Positions 34,254-42,956 of a DNA stretch of 64,000 bases are shown here, piece after piece. The stretch spans positions 1-64,000 of the forward strand of contig NZ_JAGHKP010000006.1 of NCBI RefSeq assembly GCF_017742215.1. Reading direction: 5' to 3'. Origin of the DNA: Chitinophaga chungangae (GTDB lineage Bacteria; Bacteroidota; Bacteroidia; Chitinophagales; Chitinophagaceae). Every line of letters begins with the position of its first letter. The first letter of the stretch is position 1. Made by a program: the position numbers and the translations under genes. Under the pieces are notes generated by a model, which was given only the letters and a program-made list of their open reading frames with translations, did not search any database and was not told the origin of the DNA.

Positions 34254-35573
34254 ATGCACATCGATCAACCGGCTACAAAACCCACCCGCGTTCGTTACAA
34301 CGTTCTTTTTCTTTTGTTCGTGAATGTAGTGATCAATTACATGGACCGCAGCAACCTGGCGGTAGCCGCAACCGGCATCAGCAAAGAATTTCAGTTTACG
34401 CCGGTGCAGATGGGGCTGATCTTTTCGGCCTTCAGCTGGACGTACCTGCTTTTCCAGGTGCCGGGCGGTATTTTGGTGAAAAGATTTTCCCCGCGGCTAT
34501 TGTATGCCATCAGCCTGGTCAGCTGGTCGCTGGCTACGGTGTTCCAGGGTTTTGCAAAAGGCTTCGTTTCGCTCTTCGGGCTGAGGATGGCCACCGGCGC
34601 GCTCGAAGCGCCCGCGTTCCCGATCAACAACCGCGTGGTGAGCAGCTGGTTCCCCACGCAGGAAAGGGCTTCCGCGATCGCGGTGTACACTTCGGGACAA
34701 TTTCTCGGCCTTGCTTTTTTGATGCCGGTGTTGGCAAAGATCCAGCTGGAAGCGGGATGGAAAGGCCTGTTCGTGATCACGGGATTGATCGGCGTGCTGT
34801 GGGGTTTCGTGTGGTATATTTTTTACCGCGACCCGCTTCAGCATAAAAAAGTAAACAAAACGGAACTGCAGCATATCGAAGAAGGCGGCGGACTGCTGGA
34901 CGACCCATCCACAAACGGCAGCAAAAATAAATTCCGCTGGGAAGACCTGAAAGAAGTTTTATCGCACCGGAAATTATGGGGCATTTACCTCGGTCAGTTC
35001 GCGGTGAACGGCGCGTTGTGGTTTTTCCTGACATGGTTCCCCAAATACCTGGTAGATTACCGCGGGCTGGATTTCATCCAATCCGGCTACTGGGCTTCCG
35101 TGCCATACCTGGCCGCGTTCACCGGCGTGCTGTGTTCCGGCTTTTTATCCGATTACCTGGTGCGCAAAGGCGTGCCCGCCGCGAAAGCGCGCAAACGCCC
35201 GATCATCGGCGGCCTGCTGCTTTCGGCAAGCATTATCGGCGCCAACTATGTGCATACGCCCGGGCTGATCATTTTATTTATGTCGCTGTCGTTTTTTGGC
35301 GTGGGTTTCGCTTCCATCACCTGGATATTCGTGTCTACGCTGGCGCCTAAACATTTGATAGACGTGACCGGCGGCGTGTTTAATTTCATCGGCCAGCTGG
35401 CGGGTATTATTGTGCCGATCGCGATCGGCTTCCTCGCCAGCGGCGGAAACTTCGCGCCGGCGCTCATTTTCGTGGCGGTGCTCGGCGGGCTGGGCGCCTG
35501 TTCTTATCTTTTCCTCGTGGGAAATGTGGAACGCGTTATTTCAAAAACGGCCGCGCCGGTTCATAACAATTAA
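34254..35573 (+). CDS. MFS transporter, anion:cation symporter type (probable D-galactonate permease)
   Basis: The 439-residue inner-membrane protein has about 12 helices in two halves separated by a charged loop (about residues 195-225). The N-terminal helix region NVVINYMDRSNLAVAATGI and the PGGILVKRFSPR loop are typical of the ACS subfamily, which imports hexonates and hexuronates (DgoT, GudP, ExuT). Position between dgoD and dgoK indicates galactonate or its close relatives as substrate. The gene is 4 bp from dgoK. Confidence 0.88.
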   Translation: MHIDQPATKPTRVRYNVLFLLFVNVVINYMDRSNLAVAATGISKEFQFTPVQMGLIFSAFSWTYLLFQVPGGILVKRFSPRLLYAISLVSWSLATVFQGFAKGFVSLFGLRMATGALEAPAFPINNRVVSSWFPTQERASAIAVYTSGQFLGLAFLMPVLAKIQLEAGWKGLFVITGLIGVLWGFVWYIFYRDPLQHKKVNKTELQHIEEGGGLLDDPSTNGSKNKFRWEDLKEVLSHRKLWGIYLGQFAVNGALWFFLTWFPKYLVDYRGLDFIQSGYWASVPYLAAFTGVLCSGFLSDYLVRKGVPAAKARKRPIIGGLLLSASIIGANYVHTPGLIILFMSLSFFGVGFASITWIFVSTLAPKHLIDVTGGVFNFIGQLAGIIVPIAIGFLASGGNFAPALIFVAVLGGLGACSYLFLVGNVERVISKTAAPVHNN

Positions 35574-35577
35574 TTGC

Positions 35578-36519
35578 ATGGATATTTTTTTAAGCTGCGA
35601 CTGGGGAACCAGTAATTTCAGGCTACGGCTGGTGCAAATGCAAGACCTGTCCGTAACAGCGACCGTACAAAACAACCACGGTATTTCCACGATATTCAAA
35701 TCATGGCAGCAACAAGACGGTAAGGTTGATAGAAATTCCTATTATACGAATTTCCTCCATCAGCAGATCGCCGAAATGCAACGCCAGGTCAATATCCCCC
35801 TGGAAGGTATACCAGTCGTGCTTTCCGGCATGGCGTCCTCCTCTATCGGGCTAATGGAGCTGCCTTACAAAAAGCTCCCTTTCCGCACAGACGGCGCCGA
35901 TCTCGTCGTACAACACATTCATCACAACTATAACCCGCTGCTGATCATTTCCGGCGCCAGCACAACAGACGATGTAATGCGCGGGGAAGAAACCAAGATC
36001 GTTGGCGCCACGGCTTCCATCAATGCGGAGGAGCATTTTATCGTCCTGCCGGGCACGCACACTAAACACATCCGTATCCGGAGCGGGCAGGTAATTTCCT
36101 TTCAAACGTTCATGACCGGTGAATTTTTTTCACTGCTTTCGAACAACAGCATTCTTGCTTCGTCCGTAGCGGATGACGGCGCATTCGACCGTGACAGTTT
36201 TATTTCCGCGGTACAAAAAAGCCGTGGTATTTCTTTGCTGGAGCACAGTTTTAAGGTACGGACGAACCAGTTGTTAAAAGGATTTTCACCGCAACAAAAT
36301 TATCATTATCTCAGCGGCCTGCTGATCGGGGAGGAGTTAAAAACACTAAGTCCGGAGTTGCCTCTAATGCTGATGGGCGGGTCGTTTCATACGCAGCTGT
36401 ATGCGCTGGCCTGTGAAACGCTCGGCATACCAATCACCTCCATGCCGGACGCGGATGATGCTTTGATCGAAGGGCAACAGCTTATTTTATCTGCGCGGAG
36501 GCATTTGTTTTCGGCATGA
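35578..36519 (+). CDS. dgoK: 2-dehydro-3-deoxygalactonokinase
   Basis: The start at ATG 35578 gives 313 residues. It phosphorylates 2-keto-3-deoxy-D-galactonate with ATP at C6, feeding the aldolase. The N-terminus FLSCDWGTSNFRLRLV contains the DWGTSN phosphate loop of the family. HFIVLPGTHTKHIRI and the C-terminal MLMGGSFHTQLYA are also typical. It is the last gene of the operon and ends 11 bp from the convergent LytTR regulator, leaving almost no room for a terminator. Confidence 0.9.
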   Translation: MDIFLSCDWGTSNFRLRLVQMQDLSVTATVQNNHGISTIFKSWQQQDGKVDRNSYYTNFLHQQIAEMQRQVNIPLEGIPVVLSGMASSSIGLMELPYKKLPFRTDGADLVVQHIHHNYNPLLIISGASTTDDVMRGEETKIVGATASINAEEHFIVLPGTHTKHIRIRSGQVISFQTFMTGEFFSLLSNNSILASSVADDGAFDRDSFISAVQKSRGISLLEHSFKVRTNQLLKGFSPQQNYHYLSGLLIGEELKTLSPELPLMLMGGSFHTQLYALACETLGIPITSMPDADDALIEGQQLILSARRHLFSA

Positions 36520-36530
36520 GCAGCCTTTGA

Positions 36531-37295
36531 TCACTTTCCCATCCATTCCTTGAATTCCATTGCTTTTTCCCGGCTTATCAGTACCTCTTTATCAATTGCG
36601 GGCTGAAGCTCAATCTTTAATTTGCCATTGAAATAATTATGTATTTGCGAGATGGACTTTATATGTATCAGAAAAGCCCGGTTGGCGCGGTAAAACTGTT
36701 GAGGGTCCAGCATTTGCTGCAGTTCTTCGATGGTATAATCCAATATATGCTTCTGCTTGTCGCGGGTAATAAAATAACTAAGCCGGCCATCAGCATAAAA
36801 ATAAGCTATATCGCCGGTTTCAACCGATACCAGCTTTTGTCCCTGCTTCACCAAAAAGCGCGAACGCCAGGTTTTAGATTGTTGTTGTTTTAATTCATTG
36901 ATCAGGTGCTCGATGCTCAGCGAAGAGGATGTGAACTTTTCCCGCCACTGATGGTACTTGTCCAGCGCATTTTTTAACTCTTCTCTTTGGATCGGTTTTA
37001 AGAGGTAGTCAACGCTGTTCACTTTAAATGCCTGTAAAGCATATTCGTCGTATGATGTCGTGAATATAACCATGCTTTTCAGGGTTACATGGTTGAATAT
37101 TTCGAAACTCTGCCCATCCGTCAACTCAATATCCATCAGGATAATATCGGGATGTTTGTTTTGCAGCAGCCATTCCACCGACGATTTAATACTGCGGGTA
37201 TTACCGACTATCCGAATGGATGAATCGATGGATGTAAGCAGGCGCATCAGCTTCTCAGCGCCTAATTGCTCGTCTTCGATGATCAATATTTCCAT
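36531..37295 (-). CDS. LytTR-type response regulator
   Basis: The 254-residue protein has an N-terminal receiver domain (Asp9, phosphorylatable Asp55 in IILMDIELTD, Lys at the PIQREEL end) and a C-terminal LytTR DNA-binding domain (about residues 145-250; FLVKQGQKLVSVETGDIAYF onward). It is the output partner of the sensor kinase encoded 4 bp upstream. Targets are unknown; the nearby OmpA-like and 274-aa genes upstream on the same strand are candidates. Confidence 0.92.
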   Translation of the reverse strand: MEILIIEDEQLGAEKLMRLLTSIDSSIRIVGNTRSIKSSVEWLLQNKHPDIILMDIELTDGQSFEIFNHVTLKSMVIFTTSYDEYALQAFKVNSVDYLLKPIQREELKNALDKYHQWREKFTSSSLSIEHLINELKQQQSKTWRSRFLVKQGQKLVSVETGDIAYFYADGRLSYFITRDKQKHILDYTIEELQQMLDPQQFYRANRAFLIHIKSISQIHNYFNGKLKIELQPAIDKEVLISREKAMEFKEWMGK

Positions 37296-37299
37296 AATA

Positions 37300-38337
37300 C
37301 TAATTCGTATTCTTAATCAGTGGTAATGTCACGCTGAATTCATTGGCTGTTTCTTTTATCTCTACGTCCGTACAATTAAGCAACTTATATTTTTGTATGA
37401 TATTGCTCAGCCCTATTTTGTTTGAAACAACCGCTTTGTTTTTCTTTTGCAGATTATTGGTGACGATCAGTTTTCCGTTCTCCGTATAAAGCCGGACTAT
37501 CAGTGGCGCGTCGGGGTCCACGATATTATGTTTTACTGCGTTTTCTATCAGCAACTGCAACGTCATGGGCGGCAGCAGGTACTCTTTCATTTTTTCCTCC
37601 ACCGCGATCACCGGCTGAAAGCCGCTTGCAAAGCGAGTTTTTAATAAAAGATTGTACGACTCGATAAATTCCAGTTCTTTTTGCAGGGTAGTGAGCTGTT
37701 CTTCATTGCTGCGCAGCAGGTAACGGTATACCCTGCTCATCTCCACAACAAACTCTTCCGCCTTATATGGATCGGTAGTGATCAGCGAGGACAATGAATT
37801 TAAACTATTGAACAAAAAATGCGGGTTCACCTGCTCTTTCAAAGAATCGAACTGCGTCTGCAATTGCGCTTTCTTTAATTGTTCCGCTTCCAGTTGCGAT
37901 GCCCTTATCCGGCCAAAGGAGATCTCTGTTTCATACACGGCCTGATTTACGATGGTGCAGATGCCGCCCGCGATCAGGCTTCTTGTCCACGCATCCATGG
38001 TAAACCGGAACCCCAGGATATTGAACAGATCGAATATCCAGCAAATAAGCGTTACTGTCAGCGCCACGATCGTCAGGTTGAGGCTGTAAAATATTACCAC
38101 TCTTTTCACCGTATCTCGATGCGAAGGGAATAGTTGCAGCATTTTTTTTGCCAGCATACCCTGAGCTATCCATACACCCAGGAGAACAGATAATGAAACA
38201 GCGCTTGCTATGCCAAAATTTTTAAAGCTGGAAAAATACACTTCGCCAAGCATAAAATAATTGAGCGCGATAAGTGTCGGCGGCATCAAAGCTACCATCA
38301 GCAAAAGATCGGTCTTTTTACGGGAATTAGGCTGCAT
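37300..38337 (-). CDS. LytS-type sensor histidine kinase
   Basis: The 345-residue membrane protein has four predicted helices in the first 150 residues. The His-kinase motif NPHFLFNSLNSLSSLI (phosphoacceptor His) and a C-terminal ATPase segment (LLIENAVKHNIV; NKIGLSNIIQKY) follow. This is the LytS/YehU arrangement. An exact TAATTTTG -7 box on the minus strand at 38342-38349 lies 5 bp before the ATG. The response regulator follows 4 bp downstream. Confidence 0.92.
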   Translation of the reverse strand: MQPNSRKKTDLLLMVALMPPTLIALNYFMLGEVYFSSFKNFGIASAVSLSVLLGVWIAQGMLAKKMLQLFPSHRDTVKRVVIFYSLNLTIVALTVTLICWIFDLFNILGFRFTMDAWTRSLIAGGICTIVNQAVYETEISFGRIRASQLEAEQLKKAQLQTQFDSLKEQVNPHFLFNSLNSLSSLITTDPYKAEEFVVEMSRVYRYLLRSNEEQLTTLQKELEFIESYNLLLKTRFASGFQPVIAVEEKMKEYLLPPMTLQLLIENAVKHNIVDPDAPLIVRLYTENGKLIVTNNLQKKNKAVVSNKIGLSNIIQKYKLLNCTDVEIKETANEFSVTLPLIKNTN

Positions 38338-38443
38338 TGAGCAAAATTATCTGAAAATACAGATTTTACCGATGTTTTCCTGCGTCAAACCGGTCGATAG
38401 TGTAATGAAACGGAAAAATGACTGCATGAAAGCCCGTTTTTGA

Positions 38444-39268
38444 TCAAGGCAGCGATTGCATCCATTTCTGTACAAAACTTCTTGCCGGAACCACCACGGA
38501 TTCGCCGGCACGGAAAGCCATCTTCCAGCGGTCGTTTTTCCGTTCATAGCCGGGGTTGGTGAAATATTTTATACCATTCTTTTCATAAAGACCGGCGCTG
38601 AAATCTATATCCTTTGTTTCATCAAGGAATTGAAGCAGGCGTTGCTTTACAAAAAGCTGGTGATTGGCGGGATACTTTTTCTCCCATTCCGCAATTCTCT
38701 GCTGGTGCAATATGTTGTTGTTCTTTACCATATCCGGATATGCGTTCCTGTAACCGGCCGCCGATCTGTTAGCCGGATCTTCCGCCTGCTGCAACTGTTT
38801 GCGGACTGTCGCCAGTATTTTTTCGTACATCGGTTTTGTGGAGGCATCGGCTTTTTGCAGCTTGTCCTCCATATCGGCTATGCTCTTTTTTGCATTGTCA
38901 ATAATCCCCTGCTGCATTTCCTCTGGTGTTAGCAACACGGGTATTGCAGGTTTTTCCCGCTCCCGGAGGGCATTGTATTCTTTGATAAAGGCAGCGCTGC
39001 CAAGGTACTGTTTCGTATAAGCCAGCAGATCTTTTGTGATGGCAGTTCTGTTTCCCAGGGCAATGTTTTTAATGTTTTTTACGTCCGAACCATCCAGGTA
39101 TCCGTCGAGTAAGCTGCCTGTGATCTTATTATTGGCATCGGTCCTGCTGATGCCTAACTGTTTCAGAAAGTCATCGGCCATTTTTTTATGGACGGTGAAA
39201 GAAACCAAACAAAGTGACAACGTGCCTCCTGTTAAGATGGCGATCAAAATTTTAAAAAGTCGTTTCAT
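38444..39268 (-). CDS. Exported hypothetical protein
   Basis: The 274-residue protein has an N-terminal signal peptide or anchor (LFKILIAILTGGTLSLCLVSF). The rest is mostly helical and charged, with a Lys/Glu-rich central part (DNAKKSIADMEDKLQKADAS) and an aromatic C-terminus ending in VVPARSFVQKWMQSLP. I recognise no family. It follows the OmpA-like gene by 49 bp on the same strand and is probably cotranscribed with it. Confidence 0.55.
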   Translation of the reverse strand: MKRLFKILIAILTGGTLSLCLVSFTVHKKMADDFLKQLGISRTDANNKITGSLLDGYLDGSDVKNIKNIALGNRTAITKDLLAYTKQYLGSAAFIKEYNALREREKPAIPVLLTPEEMQQGIIDNAKKSIADMEDKLQKADASTKPMYEKILATVRKQLQQAEDPANRSAAGYRNAYPDMVKNNNILHQQRIAEWEKKYPANHQLFVKQRLLQFLDETKDIDFSAGLYEKNGIKYFTNPGYERKNDRWKMAFRAGESVVVPARSFVQKWMQSLP

Positions 39269-39317
39269 GACCGGTATTTTTTTTAAAGTTTAATATTTAA
39301 TGCGTATTGAATTGTTA

Positions 39318-40601
39318 TCAGCGTTTTATAAATTCAACACGCCGGTTATTCGCTTTGCCTTCTTTGGTATTGTTATTGCCGGCGGGTTGCGATTCACCGG
39401 CTCCGTCGCTCCCGATCCTCGCGGCATCGATATTAAAATTGCTGACCAGGGTTTGTTTTACCTCCGCCGCCCTTTTCTTTGACAGCTCCAGGTTAGCCGC
39501 GTCATCGCCATCGCTGTCCGTATGCCCGACGATCCTTATTTTTAAATCGGGGTTCTTTACAAGAACGCCGGCGATCTCGCTCAGCACGCCATTGCTTTCA
39601 GGCAGTATCGTGTATGAGTTTACATCGAACAATATTCCCGTTGTGGAAAATTTGCCTTCGTCAACCAGTTTATGCCTGGTGTCTGGCAATCCTTTCGCAA
39701 TTTTTATGTTACTGATAATATAACCTACTTCCTGGTCAGGGCCGCCATATCTTTTCACTATAAAATAGAGCTGGTTGATGTTCATGCCAGGTGTTACGGC
39801 TTTGGGCAGATCGTACAGTTTTTCTTCGTCGAACCAGATGCGCAGTCTTTCTTTCTGTACCTGCATAGATACATGTATCACTTGGTTATACCGCTGAAGT
39901 AATTCTCCCGGCCTGGAAATGTCCGTTCTGAAATAGTTTTTGCTGTTGTGAAATGTTTGCAGGTTGATCTGTGACTGGTGGTTGCCGGAGGGCTGAATAT
40001 GCATTTCTGTGGCGAAAGTGCCCGCATAATTTTTTAACAGCTCGTTATCGGTGGTTTCTAAACTTCCGGATGAAAATATTCCCCATACAAATTCAGGGAA
40101 AGCCGCTTTGGGATTGGTGAGGCGAAGTACAAGGTCGAATTCGAGGGTGAAGTTTTCCGTAAACGGTACTTTATTATCCGTGAGGTAGATAGTGTTTTGA
40201 TATAACTGAACACCATTGCCGCGCAGCGCATCCAGTGTAACCACGGCCCCGGAGCCGTTGCTGTTCCAGCCGGTGGGCAGTTCGCCCATATTGTCGGTGG
40301 CAAAGTTATTACTGTAGATGATATGCTCACCCGGCACAAAATCATATTTTACATACGTTTTCGCACCGGCAGCGGTTATGTCTTCCTGCTTTTTTTGTGC
40401 CGGCCCGGTTTTTTCTGCCGGCATGTTTTTTCCTTCCGCTATATCCAGGCCCTTGTCAATGGCCTGGTCAATTTTTTTATCGGCGCGGGCAGTCGCCTTT
40501 GTTTTTATCTTATTGTTTATTTTATTCAGCCAGGCATCTGCCTGGGCATAAGCTATTGCCGGACAAACAACGAGCAATAGTGTGAGGAATTTTTTGTTCA
40601 T
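39318..40601 (-). CDS. OmpA family outer-membrane/periplasmic protein
   Basis: The 427-residue protein has a signal peptide (MNKKFLTLLLVVCPAIAYAQ), a Lys/Ala-rich helical stretch (KINNKIKTKATARADKKID), and a central beta-sandwich-like region of about 200 residues (NFTLEFDLVLRL). The C-terminal OmpA domain has FDVNSYTILPES, VGHTDSDGDDAANLELSKKR and the final NNRRVEFIKR. The OmpA domain binds peptidoglycan non-covalently. The central part resembles a lectin/laminin-like fold, which is an inference. Proximal gene of a probable two-gene unit. Confidence 0.85.
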   Translation of the reverse strand: MNKKFLTLLLVVCPAIAYAQADAWLNKINNKIKTKATARADKKIDQAIDKGLDIAEGKNMPAEKTGPAQKKQEDITAAGAKTYVKYDFVPGEHIIYSNNFATDNMGELPTGWNSNGSGAVVTLDALRGNGVQLYQNTIYLTDNKVPFTENFTLEFDLVLRLTNPKAAFPEFVWGIFSSGSLETTDNELLKNYAGTFATEMHIQPSGNHQSQINLQTFHNSKNYFRTDISRPGELLQRYNQVIHVSMQVQKERLRIWFDEEKLYDLPKAVTPGMNINQLYFIVKRYGGPDQEVGYIISNIKIAKGLPDTRHKLVDEGKFSTTGILFDVNSYTILPESNGVLSEIAGVLVKNPDLKIRIVGHTDSDGDDAANLELSKKRAAEVKQTLVSNFNIDAARIGSDGAGESQPAGNNNTKEGKANNRRVEFIKR

Positions 40602-40806
40602 GTCGGATTTTTTTTCTGATGCAAAAATGGAGGCGGAAAAAAGCGAAGGAAAGGTTGGTTGTTATCAAACGGAGAGAATGTTGCATGAAGCGGCGGCCTG
40701 ATGTTACGGAAAAAAAATTGAAACCACAGCCACGTTTTGCGACAGCATCATGTTTAAGCCAATCCCGGCTTCGTACGCATATTTCTCCGTTTCATCACGC
40801 ATGTAA

Positions 40807-40836
40807 TTGCCTTCCGCTGCGGGTCAGTATAACTTG
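40807..40836 (+). promoter_or_regulatory. Promoter of the cupin gene
   Basis: TTG (40807-40809), 20 nt, then TAACTTG (40830-40836) fits the Bacteroidota promoter pattern about 30 bp upstream of the start codon. The divergent spacer 40602-40864 otherwise shows nothing recognisable. Confidence 0.45.
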
Positions 40837-40864
40837 CACCCGAATACAATGAATAAACATTTAG

Positions 40865-41542
40865 ATGGACAAAAAAATTTTCAAAAAGATAGCTATGTGG
40901 ACGCTCATCTTTATTGCTGCTTACCTGGTGGCAGGCAATTTGCTTCACAGGATTATTTTTCCTGAAAAAAAACCCGCCGTTTCCAAATGCTTCAAACCGG
41001 GGCAGGAATTATATAGTAAAACAGAAGGATTCCGTCAAACCGTAGTTAAGCAGGAAAACGGGTATGTACACTGCACTTTGCAGATAGCGCCATTCGCTGC
41101 GGGCCCGCCTGTTCATATCCATACCGGTTTCGATGAAATATTTCAGATTGAAAACGGAGAGTTAACGGTATGGGTCAACGGCGAAATAAAAAAGCTGCAA
41201 CCCGGGGAGACGTTGCGTATCCCGAAGGGCACGCCTCATAAACCGTATAATGAAACTGCGGATACCATACGAATAAAAGGCGCCATCGCATTCCCGGAAA
41301 AATTTGCGTTCTGTCTTGTTCAGGTGTATGCGGTAATGGACAGTCAACCCGGGTTTGAACGGTCTTCCAAAGCCATTCTGCAAATGCCTTTGTTCCAGGC
41401 GAACGGCTTCGATTCTTACCTGGCGGATGGCCCACCGGTTTTTTTGCAAAAAACGATGGGTTTTGTTATTGCGCCCTTAGCAAGACTTTTGGGATATAGA
41501 AGCTACTATAGAAAATATGATCCGCTATTAATAAAAAAATAA
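40865..41542 (+). CDS. Membrane-anchored cupin domain protein
   Basis: The 225-residue protein has an N-terminal membrane helix (AMWTLIFIAAYLVAGNLLH) and a cupin barrel with the metal-site pattern GPPVHIHTGFDEIFQIENGE and a second motif PKGTPHKPYN. Cupins of this type bind metal ions or small molecules; the enzymatic activity is unknown. The C-terminus includes a hydrophobic segment (FVIAPLARLLGY). The next gene, a small membrane protein, begins 12 bp later. Confidence 0.75.
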   Translation: MDKKIFKKIAMWTLIFIAAYLVAGNLLHRIIFPEKKPAVSKCFKPGQELYSKTEGFRQTVVKQENGYVHCTLQIAPFAAGPPVHIHTGFDEIFQIENGELTVWVNGEIKKLQPGETLRIPKGTPHKPYNETADTIRIKGAIAFPEKFAFCLVQVYAVMDSQPGFERSSKAILQMPLFQANGFDSYLADGPPVFLQKTMGFVIAPLARLLGYRSYYRKYDPLLIKK

Positions 41543-41554
41543 AACACCTTTATC

Positions 41555-42022
41555 ATGAATTTCAAGAATATCGTATACGCATTTGCCAGTCTTTCTTTTG
41601 CCGTTGTGATCGGTGCGGCCATTTATGAACACATTGCTGTGGTTCCCAGGTGGAGCGCGGCTCCGCCGCTTTCCCTCAGCATGTTCCAGGGGAAATATGG
41701 ATTAAATCCAACGCCATTCTGGATGGCTATACACCCGGTAACTTTGTTATTGTTGGGCGCTGCGATCATTCTTTTTTGGAAAACAGGCGGCAGACCGTAT
41801 CTGCTGGTCACATCCGTTGGTTATGTGGTGATATTGCTGATCACATTTGCATTTTTCGTACCGGAATTGATTGCGATCACAGGCAGTGCTATGTCGGGAG
41901 AGGCGAATGTTTCATTAACAAAGAGGGCCGGGTTATGGGAAACCTTAAGCCTCGTAAGGTTATCAGTTCTCGTTGTTTTATCAATAATATTATTTCTGGG
42001 TTTAAGCAGGGTACAGGCTTAA
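41555..42022 (+). CDS. Small integral membrane protein (DUF1772-like)
   Basis: The 155-residue protein has four predicted membrane helices (about residues 5-27, 58-77, 83-105 and 130-150). The NPTPFWMAIHPVTLLLL region and WETLSLVRLSVL near the end resemble DUF1772-type proteins. The role is unknown. It probably forms an operon with the cupin gene. Confidence 0.6.
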   Translation: MNFKNIVYAFASLSFAVVIGAAIYEHIAVVPRWSAAPPLSLSMFQGKYGLNPTPFWMAIHPVTLLLLGAAIILFWKTGGRPYLLVTSVGYVVILLITFAFFVPELIAITGSAMSGEANVSLTKRAGLWETLSLVRLSVLVVLSIILFLGLSRVQA

Positions 42023-42025
42023 AAT

Positions 42026-42067
42026 ATACCCACCAAAGTGCGCTTGAATCAGAGGCGTGGTGGGTAT
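42026..42067. terminator. Probable bidirectional terminator hairpin between convergent genes
   Basis: The 10-bp arms atacccacca and tggtgggtat pair perfectly around a 22-nt loop in the spacer of two convergent genes. No long T-run is present, so it may only partly terminate. Confidence 0.5.
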
Positions 42068-42086
42068 TGTATCTGGTTGTATTTTT

Positions 42087-42920
42087 TTATTTCCTGTTCT
42101 GCAGTTCCTTTATTTTCTGCGCCAGTTTCTTTTTGTCTTTCATGTAAGGCGCGAGGTCGAACAGCTCTACCTTCCTGTATTCCACCGGGTGGCTTTCGCT
42201 TTGCAGCGCGATGTAGCCTTCGCTCAGCAGCTTGCCGTTCTGCATCAGCGCGGGATCGTTGCCGCTTACGTTGCCGCCGCCGATCTGCGGTTTCTCGTAC
42301 GTCAGCACCGTATCTTTTTCCACGATGTGTTTTACGATGGAATCGCCCAGCACCAACACTTCCGCATGCACCCACTGGTCGCCGTTATAGGTTTTGCTGG
42401 TGGAATTCACGCAATGCGCGGTGATGAGTTTGTTGTTCATCACCACGTTGGTGCCCGGCGTGCAAAGATTGGCCGTGGTGCGGTTGCCTTTGCCCAGCCC
42501 GCCCAGCAGCTGCACTTCAATGGAGATCGGGAAATCCTGGTTCACGCCCATCGTTTTCGCCGCCTGTGAATGGATCATCGCGCCGCTGTTGCGGGTAGCC
42601 CAGCCCGGGCCGCCTTTCACCTGGTCGCCGGTAAAACGGTATTCCATCACCAGCAGGTAAGCGGAAAATTTCTTCTTGTGGAAAATGTGGCCGTATTGTT
42701 CCTTGAACTCGTCGTAATTCTCATAAGACACGGCCAGGTTGCCGTTCTGTACCCTGAAAGTATTGCCGTTGTTGTCGTTCAGCTGGTGACCGGTGATCTT
42801 GATGTCCCAGTCTTTCAGGTCTTTCCCGTTGAAAAGGCTTACCCAGCCTTTTTTCTGCGCAGAGCATGCACCGCAAACAAGGGCGAGCCCCAACGTCATC
42901 ATTAAATGGATCTTTCGCAT
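42087..42920 (-). CDS. DUF1080 (3-keto-disaccharide hydrolase domain) secreted protein
   Basis: The 277-residue protein has a signal peptide (MRKIHLMMTLGLALVCGACS, possibly a lipoprotein) followed by the DUF1080 beta-sandwich: GWVSLFNGKDLKDWDIKITG, DEFKEQYGHIF, NSGAMIHSQ and VEYRKVELF. The fold belongs to the concanavalin-like lectin/glucanase group, and some members hydrolyse 3-keto-glycosides. It is located in the periplasm or at the cell surface. It follows the dipeptidase gene by 36 bp on the same strand. Confidence 0.88.
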   Translation of the reverse strand: MRKIHLMMTLGLALVCGACSAQKKGWVSLFNGKDLKDWDIKITGHQLNDNNGNTFRVQNGNLAVSYENYDEFKEQYGHIFHKKKFSAYLLVMEYRFTGDQVKGGPGWATRNSGAMIHSQAAKTMGVNQDFPISIEVQLLGGLGKGNRTTANLCTPGTNVVMNNKLITAHCVNSTSKTYNGDQWVHAEVLVLGDSIVKHIVEKDTVLTYEKPQIGGGNVSGNDPALMQNGKLLSEGYIALQSESHPVEYRKVELFDLAPYMKDKKKLAQKIKELQNRK

Positions 42921-42956
42921 AGACGTGTGAGTAATTGAGCTGTTAAGCTATAAAAT

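Noticed and set aside
40619-40852. A 77-codon frame in the divergent spacer upstream of the cupin gene
   Set aside because: It overlaps the promoter found there and has no protein-like pattern.
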